From positions 1 to 64,000 of the forward strand of contig CANBCI010000002.1 in NCBI GenBank assembly GCA_947367055.1: a stretch of 64,000 bases of DNA, given 5' to 3'. The notes under the pieces are model-generated. The model saw nothing but the letters and a program-made list of their open reading frames with translations, did not search any database and had not been told where the DNA came from. Of this stretch, positions 59,535 to 64,000 are shown piece after piece (position 1 is the first letter of the stretch; every line of letters begins with the position of its first letter). The stretch comes from an uncultured Alphaproteobacteria bacterium. GTDB taxonomy: Bacteria; Pseudomonadota; Alphaproteobacteria; Rs-D84. The position numbers and the translations under genes were made by a program.

Positions 59535-61592
59535 TTATCCCACCGTCAGGTCTTTGCCTTTGACATCAACATAGACTGTGGCGCCTTCGCCGATTGTGCC
59601 CGACAGTATCAGGTCTGCAATTTTATCTTCGACCGCGTTTGTGATAAGACGTTTCAGTGGTCGCGCACCGAATACCGGGTCGTATCCGTTGTCGCCCAGC
59701 CATTTTATCGCCTTGTCCGTCACATTTAGTTCTATGCGGCGCTCGGCCAGACGCTTTTCCAGATTCCGCAATTGAATCTTTACAATGCCGGCCATCACAT
59801 CCTTGCCCAACGGGTTAAAGAATACGATTTCATCAATTCGGTTGATAAATTCCGGACGGAAATGTTTCTTTACCGCTTCCATGTCGGGCAGGTTGCTGGT
59901 CATGATAATAATTGTGTTGGTAAAGTTCACGACATGTCCCTGGCCGTCGGTTAGTCTGCCGTCGTCCAAAATCTGCAGGAATACGTTGAACACATCCGGG
60001 TTTGCCTTTTCTATTTCATCAAACAGCAAAACCTGGTACGGGCGACGACGCACGCTTTCGGTTAAAACGCCGCCTTGTTCATATCCGACATATCCCGGGG
60101 GACTGCCAATCAGGCGTGAAACCGAATGTGGTTCCATATATTCACTCATGTCAATTCGGGTCATGGCCGTGTCGTCATTAAACAGATATTCGGCCAGGGC
60201 CTTTGCAACCTCGGTCTTGCCGACGCCGGTCGGCCCCAGGAACATAAAACTGCCGGCCGGACGACGCGGATCGGACAACCCCGCACGCGAACGGCGAATT
60301 GCGCGGGCAACCACCTGCAGTGCCAAATCTTGGCCGACAACGCGTTCGCGCAGTTTGTCTTCGATATTCAGCAGTTTTGATTGTTCTTCGACACTTAATC
60401 TGTCGGCCGGGACGCCGGTCCATTTACTGACAACCGTCGCAATATGTTCGGGCAGCACGGTTTTGTATTCGCGTGCATCCGCGTTCATGGTGCGAATTTT
60501 TTCTTCCAGTTCCGGAATCTTGCCATACTGCAGGGCGGACGCCTTTTCATAGTCGCCGGCGCGGGTCGCACTGGCAACCTCGGCTTTGGCGGCGTCCAGG
60601 GCGGCCATTGCGTCCGACAGTCCGCGCATTTTTTGTTGTTCGGCCTGCCATTCGGCGGTCAGTTTTTTTGATTCTGCCTCGGTTTCTTTTATAATGCCTT
60701 CCAATTCTTTCAGGCGCTTTTTAGATTCTTCGTCCTTTTCTTTTTTCAATGCCTGTTGTTCTATTTTCAATTGCATCAGGTGGCGGTCGATTTCATCCAG
60801 TTTTTCCGGTTTTGATGCAACCTCTATGCGAACACGCGCAGCGGCCTCATCAATTAAATCGATTGCCTTGTCCGGTAAAAAGCGGTCGGTGATATAACGG
60901 TTTGACAGTTTTACCGCCGATACCAATGCCGCGTCGGCAATGCGAACACCGTGATGTCCTTCGTATTTTTCCTTTAGACCGCGCAGAATGGATATTGTGT
61001 CGTCAACCGTCGGTTCATCGACATACACCGGTTGAAAACGACGTGCCAGCGCCGGGTCCTTTTCAATATACTGGCGGTATTCGTCCAATGTTGTCGCGCC
61101 CATGCAGTGCAGTTCGCCGCGCGCCAGCATTGGTTTCAACAAATTTCCCGCATCCATGGAACCTTCGCCTTTGCCGGCGCCGACCATGGTGTGCAGTTCA
61201 TCAATGAATAAAATAATCTGGCCGTCGGAATCTTTTACGGCTTTCAGTATCGCCTTTAGCCGTCCTTCAAATTGGCCGCGGAACATCGCACCCGCCATAA
61301 GCGCGCCCATATCCAGCGACAGCAGTTTTTTATTCAACAGATTTTCCGGCACATCGCCCGATACTATGCGTGATGCCAGCCCTTCGACAATTGCGGTTTT
61401 ACCGACACCTGGGTTTCCGATAAGAACAGGGTTGTTTTTTGTGCGTCTGCTTAATACCTGGATTGTGCGGCGAATTTCTTCGTCACGGCCGATTACCGGA
61501 TCCAGTTTGCCGTCCGCCGCCAGTTTTGTGAAATCGGTGGTGTATTTGGCAATTGCCTGTTCCGGGGTTTCTTGCATTTCTTCTGGGTTCAT
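59535..61592 (-). CDS. clpB: ClpB disaggregase lacking the N-terminal domain
   Basis: AAA-1 has [15 protein letters not shown] (Walker A) and [15 protein letters not shown] (Walker B). The coiled M-domain (about residues 250-380, [19 protein letters not shown]) and AAA-2 ([31 protein letters not shown]) are intact. The ClpB N-terminal domain is absent: the start at 61592 begins only about 20 residues before the AAA-1 region, and the upstream DNA is a promoter and the divergent gene. It solubilises aggregates with DnaK. CTTGAA-type sigma-32 box about 50 bases upstream. AAAGGTGA SD. Confidence 0.93.
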   Translation of the reverse strand: MNPEEMQETPEQAIAKYTTDFTKLAADGKLDPVIGRDEEIRRTIQVLSRRTKNNPVLIGNPGVGKTAIVEGLASRIVSGDVPENLLNKKLLSLDMGALMAGAMFRGQFEGRLKAILKAVKDSDGQIILFIDELHTMVGAGKGEGSMDAGNLLKPMLARGELHCMGATTLDEYRQYIEKDPALARRFQPVYVDEPTVDDTISILRGLKEKYEGHHGVRIADAALVSAVKLSNRYITDRFLPDKAIDLIDEAAARVRIEVASKPEKLDEIDRHLMQLKIEQQALKKEKDEESKKRLKELEGIIKETEAESKKLTAEWQAEQQKMRGLSDAMAALDAAKAEVASATRAGDYEKASALQYGKIPELEEKIRTMNADAREYKTVLPEHIATVVSKWTGVPADRLSVEEQSKLLNIEDKLRERVVGQDLALQVVARAIRRSRAGLSDPRRPAGSFMFLGPTGVGKTEVAKALAEYLFNDDTAMTRIDMSEYMEPHSVSRLIGSPPGYVGYEQGGVLTESVRRRPYQVLLFDEIEKANPDVFNVFLQILDDGRLTDGQGHVVNFTNTIIIMTSNLPDMEAVKKHFRPEFINRIDEIVFFNPLGKDVMAGIVKIQLRNLEKRLAERRIELNVTDKAIKWLGDNGYDPVFGARPLKRLITNAVEDKIADLILSGTIGEGATVYVDVKGKDLTVG

Positions 61593-61619
61593 AATGGTCA
61601 CCTTTGTTATTTTCTGTAT

Positions 61620-61650
61620 ATATAATATCATTTTAGAATTCTTCAAGACA
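61620..61650 (-). promoter_or_regulatory. Heat-shock-like promoter of clpB (tentative)
   Basis: Minus strand CTTGAA followed, 15 bases on, by ATTATATA, in the position of a sigma-32-type promoter. The boxes fit only roughly. Confidence 0.4.
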
Positions 61651-61729
61651 CAGGAATCAAAGCCGCCAAACTTTATTGCATGGTGCGCTTTTTTATATTA
61701 CCATTTGTCACGAAGAAGGGGACCGTGAA

Positions 61730-63184
61730 ATGACATCATTTTCAGAACGCGATATTGAACAAATTGTACAACATGGACTGTCCGTGGCGGATGCGGAAAA
61801 GCAAATGGCGGATTTTGCACAGGGCTTTCCGTATGCGGATATTGTCGCACCAGCATCGGTCGGTTGCGGCATTGTGCAATTGGATGACGCGGCACGCCGG
61901 GCGGCGGCCGATACCTATGACGCATATCGTCGAACGCACACGATTGTGAAATTTGTTCCGGCATCCGGCGCGGCCACACGCATGTTCAAGGACTTGTTTG
62001 AATTTTTGTCGTCTGACGACAAGAACCCGGTTGTGGAAAAGGTTCTGCAGAATATTGAACGGTTCGCATTTTACGAGGATTTGAAAAAATTTTTATCCCC
62101 GTCGGCCACGGCGCATGATATTATCGCTGCGATAACCGGGGCGAACGGCTTAAACTACGGCAATTGTCCAAAGGGATTGATAAAGTTTCATAGTACGGGT
62201 GCGGGCGCGCGTACCGCCGCCGCCGAACATCTGGGCGAGGGTGCCGAATATGCCGTATCCGGCGACAATACGGTGCGCATACATTTCACCGTGTCGCCCG
62301 AACATAGGTCTGCGTTTGAAAAATTGTTTGCGCAATTGGTTGATGAATATGCCGCGCGGTTTGGTGTCAAGTACGACATAACAATGTCGGAACAAATGGC
62401 CAAGACGGACACAATTGCCGCGGCGCCCGATAATACACCGTTTAGAACGGATGACGGTTCATTGCTGTTTCGGCCGGCGGGGCATGGTGCACTAATTGAA
62501 AATTTGAATGATATTGATGCGGATATTATTTTCGTAAAGAATATTGATAATGTTTGCGCCGAACATTTTCGCGCCGACACCATTGAATATAAACGTGCGC
62601 TGGCCGGTGTCTTGGTTCAGGTTCAGGCAAAGATTTTTGATTATCTGTCCCGGTTGGACAATGCGGATGCGGCAACGCTGCATGAAATTCGTGAATTTAT
62701 ATCAAACACATTGTGCGTGCGCGGTGCGTCTGATTTTGATGTGGCGCAAATCCGAATGATACTGAACCGACCGACGCGTGTGTGCGGTGTTGTGCAAAAC
62801 ACCGGCGCGCCGGGCGGCGGCCCGTTTATGGTGCGCGGCGCAGACGGATTGACGTCGCCCCAAATTGTGGAATCCAGTCAGATTGCCCCCGCCGCGCGGG
62901 GTATAATGGGTGGTGCATCACATTTTAATCCGGTTGATTTGGTTTGCGCGGTACGCAATATCAATGGCGATAAGTTTGATTTGACGAAATATATTGATGA
63001 AAATACCGGATTTATATCGGAAAAATCGAAAAACGGGCACCCGCTGCGCGCAATGGAAAGGCCCGGTCTGTGGAACGGCGCAATGGCAAATTGGAATACG
63101 ATTTTTGTTGAAGTGCCGCCTACAACTTTTTCACCGGTCAAGGTGGTTAGCGACCTGCTTGCGGCGCCGCATCAACCGGCATAA
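61730..63184 (+). CDS. DUF4301 family protein
   Basis: The DUF4301 pattern is clear: TSFSERDIEQIVQHGLSVADAEKQMADFAQGFPY, FVPASGAATRMFKDLFEF, GLIKFHSTGAGARTAAAEHLGEGA, SLLFRPAGHGALIENLNDIDADIIFVKNIDNV, and the C-terminal GPFMVRGADGLTSPQIVESSQI. It has about 485 residues and no signal peptide. The fold looks like a nucleotidyl-transferase or aldolase relative, but activity is unknown. Most members I know are from Bacteroidetes, so transfer is possible. GAAGAAGGGG is the SD before ATG 61730. Confidence 0.83.
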   Translation: MTSFSERDIEQIVQHGLSVADAEKQMADFAQGFPYADIVAPASVGCGIVQLDDAARRAAADTYDAYRRTHTIVKFVPASGAATRMFKDLFEFLSSDDKNPVVEKVLQNIERFAFYEDLKKFLSPSATAHDIIAAITGANGLNYGNCPKGLIKFHSTGAGARTAAAEHLGEGAEYAVSGDNTVRIHFTVSPEHRSAFEKLFAQLVDEYAARFGVKYDITMSEQMAKTDTIAAAPDNTPFRTDDGSLLFRPAGHGALIENLNDIDADIIFVKNIDNVCAEHFRADTIEYKRALAGVLVQVQAKIFDYLSRLDNADAATLHEIREFISNTLCVRGASDFDVAQIRMILNRPTRVCGVVQNTGAPGGGPFMVRGADGLTSPQIVESSQIAPAARGIMGGASHFNPVDLVCAVRNINGDKFDLTKYIDENTGFISEKSKNGHPLRAMERPGLWNGAMANWNTIFVEVPPTTFSPVKVVSDLLAAPHQPA

Positions 63185-63258
63185 TTAAAATGTAAAAACA
63201 GCGCTTGACTTTTTATGTTTTTTATTATAAATTATGCCGAGTTAAAAGGATTATTACT

Positions 63259-63630
63259 ATGCCACGTGTATGTAAAGTAACAGGTAAGAAAACAGAAGTC
63301 GGGATGAACGTTTCCCACTCTATGCGCCATACAAAGCGTACATTCTTGCCGAATTTGCAAAAATTAAAGTTCCACAGTGATATTTTGGGTCGCGATTTCT
63401 CGCTGCGTATTTCGACCGCGGGTTTGCGTACATTGACCAAGCACGGTGGTTTGGATGGATATGTTATGGCGAAACCGGTATCCCGCCTGACCGAAGAAAT
63501 GGCCGCAATTAAAAAGGCCATTGAAAAGAAGGTAGGCAAGGCAGCGGCACCCGCCAAAAAGCCTGTGCACAAGGCAACACGCAGTGCACGCTTGGTTAAA
63601 AAGGTTGAGGCGAAAAAGGCGGCGAAATAA
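63259..63630 (+). CDS. rpmB: 50S ribosomal protein bL28 with long basic tail
   Basis: The bL28 core is clear (MPRVCKVTGKKTEVGMNVSHSMRHTKRTFLPNLQ). It is followed by a Lys/Ala-rich tail (KKVGKAAAPAKKPVHKATRS) that makes the protein about 120 residues, longer than the 70-80 typical in many bacteria. The start at 63259 has an AAAAGGA SD; the track start is upstream in non-coding DNA. A TTGACT/TATAAA-like promoter lies ahead. Confidence 0.95.
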   Translation: MPRVCKVTGKKTEVGMNVSHSMRHTKRTFLPNLQKLKFHSDILGRDFSLRISTAGLRTLTKHGGLDGYVMAKPVSRLTEEMAAIKKAIEKKVGKAAAPAKKPVHKATRSARLVKKVEAKKAAK

Positions 63631-63646
63631 TTCGCCTTTGCGTCAT

Positions 63647-63731
63647 GGCCCCGTGGCGGAATTGGTAGACGCGCTTGACTCAAAATCAAGTTCTGCAAGG
63701 AGTGTCGGTTCGAGTCCGACCAGGGCCACCA
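63647..63731 (+). tRNA. tRNA-Leu (CAA anticodon)
   Basis: Acceptor GGCCCCG with CAGGGCC (one C-A mismatch), anticodon loop CTCAAAA giving CAA, a variable arm, T-arm GTCGG-TTCGAGT-CCGAC and encoded CCA. Confidence 0.93.
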
Positions 63732-63740
63732 GAATAAAAA

Positions 63741-63768
63741 ACACCCGCGCTTTGGCGCGGATGTTTTT
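63741..63768 (+). terminator. Terminator after tRNA-Leu
   Basis: CCGCGC-TTTG-GCGCGG hairpin with T7. Confidence 0.85.
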
Positions 63769-63785
63769 TTATTTGTGTGCGGCCC

Positions 63786-63900
63786 CGGACGAGAACCGAG
63801 GTGAGAGTCCGACTACGAGTAGCATAGCCAAGCAATTGCGGGCGATGTGTTAGGAGTGCCCCGCAGGTCATTTATGACCAAGGGACCAGCCTCGCCCCGC
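63786..63900 (+). repeat. tRNA-linked repeat copy B (downstream of tRNA-Leu)
   Basis: It starts with T-arm-like GGTGAGAGTCCGACT, then ACGAGTAGCATAGCCAAGC and GTGCCCCGCAGG, a hairpin (GGTCAT/ATGACC), and CCAAGGGACCAGC. These elements match copy A at 22.7 kb in the same order, with the hairpin sequence changed. A GCGGG/CCCGC pairing surrounds the middle part, and a short AT hairpin (AAAAATT/AATTTTT) follows. No ORF is supported. It may be transcribed as a small RNA. Confidence 0.6.
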
Positions 63901-63937
63901 AAAAATTATAAATTTTTGGTATTTTTATTAAAATATG

Positions 63938-63973
63938 TTGACAATGTTTTATTTTTGTGTTAATACATTGTCA
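63938..63973 (+). promoter_or_regulatory. Promoter with overlapping perfect operator dyad at the window end
   Basis: TTGACA (63938-63943), 17 bp, TAATAC (63961-63966). The 9-bp inverted repeat TGACAATGT/ACATTGTCA (63939-63947, 63965-63973) covers both boxes. The gene it controls is beyond the window. Confidence 0.7.
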
Positions 63974-64000
63974 GTATAGTTGTGAAAAAAGGTATATAAT

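Noticed and set aside
63584-63853. 89-codon ORF through tRNA-Leu and the tRNA-linked repeat
   Set aside because: The TRTDTP and ESPTTSS-like peptides in both strands come from reading tRNA-like sequence; not a real gene.
63786-63900. Possible RNase P RNA, tmRNA or group I intron
   Set aside because: Conserved cores (GAGGAAAGUCC, tag-peptide frame, ordered P-Q-R-S elements) are not present in the right order; similarity to copy A at 22.7 kb explains it better.

Overview
The window looks like chromosome of an uncultured, probably gut-associated alphaproteobacterium. The evidence is a CcrM-type GANTC methyltransferase with the alphaproteobacterial C-terminal domain, the clpP-clpX, rpsF-rpsR-rplI and nrdR contexts, a secreted choloylglycine-hydrolase-like enzyme, and a set of large secreted Cys-rich proteins I cannot match to a named family. 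The placement (an RF32-like gut lineage) is inference from gene content. Genes are dense, most units end in a clean GC-hairpin plus U-tract terminator, and AT-rich TTGACA/TATAAT promoters are easy to read.

Layout. 1-10 kb: envelope and secreted Cys-rich proteins (2-1435, 2705-4843, and the minus-strand operon 9989 to 5209 that includes a carboxypeptidase-regulatory/OmpA fusion and a G10 tract interrupting a reading frame). 10-23 kb: two members of a new paralogous domain family (10144, 15579), an ankyrin plus degenerate-subtilase autotransporter, a DUF1015 protein, a bile-salt-hydrolase-like enzyme, a GGAI-repeat autotransporter, a membrane metallopeptidase, tRNA-Gln and a tRNA-linked repeat. 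23-34 kb: M55 aminopeptidase, a MerR-type promoter driving a CMD-cupin protein and a lipoprotein hydrolase, a decayed outer-membrane gene, a phosphoesterase, ccrM, nrdR, a lytic transglycosylase, rnhB and pgk. 34-46 kb: clpP, clpX, infA and four more secreted proteins. 46-54 kb: mscS, a BOF protein, ribosomal proteins, a MotA/OmpA pair, recO, a DsbA-like protein and a ferritin-like protein. 54-64 kb: rpsU, tRNA-Ala, an LpxL-like/MsbA-like pair, a repeat protein, an N-domain-less ClpB, a DUF4301 protein, rpmB, tRNA-Leu and a second tRNA-linked repeat.

Main discovery candidate. Six copies (five complete, one 5'-truncated) of a structured RNA lie at 26.1, 33.6, 47.3, 53.3, 53.7 and 54.2 kb. Each complete copy has its own TTGCAW/TATAAT-type promoter, a 5' hairpin, and a two-part long helix (A) whose sequence differs in every copy while its pairing is kept. 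The 5' strand of a GG-rich helix (B) can pair either with a local upstream CC-rich segment or with a downstream one, and helices A and B interleave as a pseudoknot. An intrinsic terminator follows, sharing bases with the 3' strand of B, and then an SD and a small ORF. The ORFs are unrelated or very divergent. This is the architecture of a transcription-attenuating leader (riboswitch-like or protein-responsive) or of a terminated small RNA. Two copies face each other in a 68-bp inverted repeat (53275-54338).

Other notable items are the tRNA-linked repeat family (two copies, each downstream of a tRNA), the CG-[ND]-[FYW]-x-x-C Cys-rich protein family, the three-member domain family with individual strong promoters, and enzymes lacking expected residues or domains (subtilase-like passenger, LpxL-like acyltransferase, ClpB without N domain, CcrM with DSPY).
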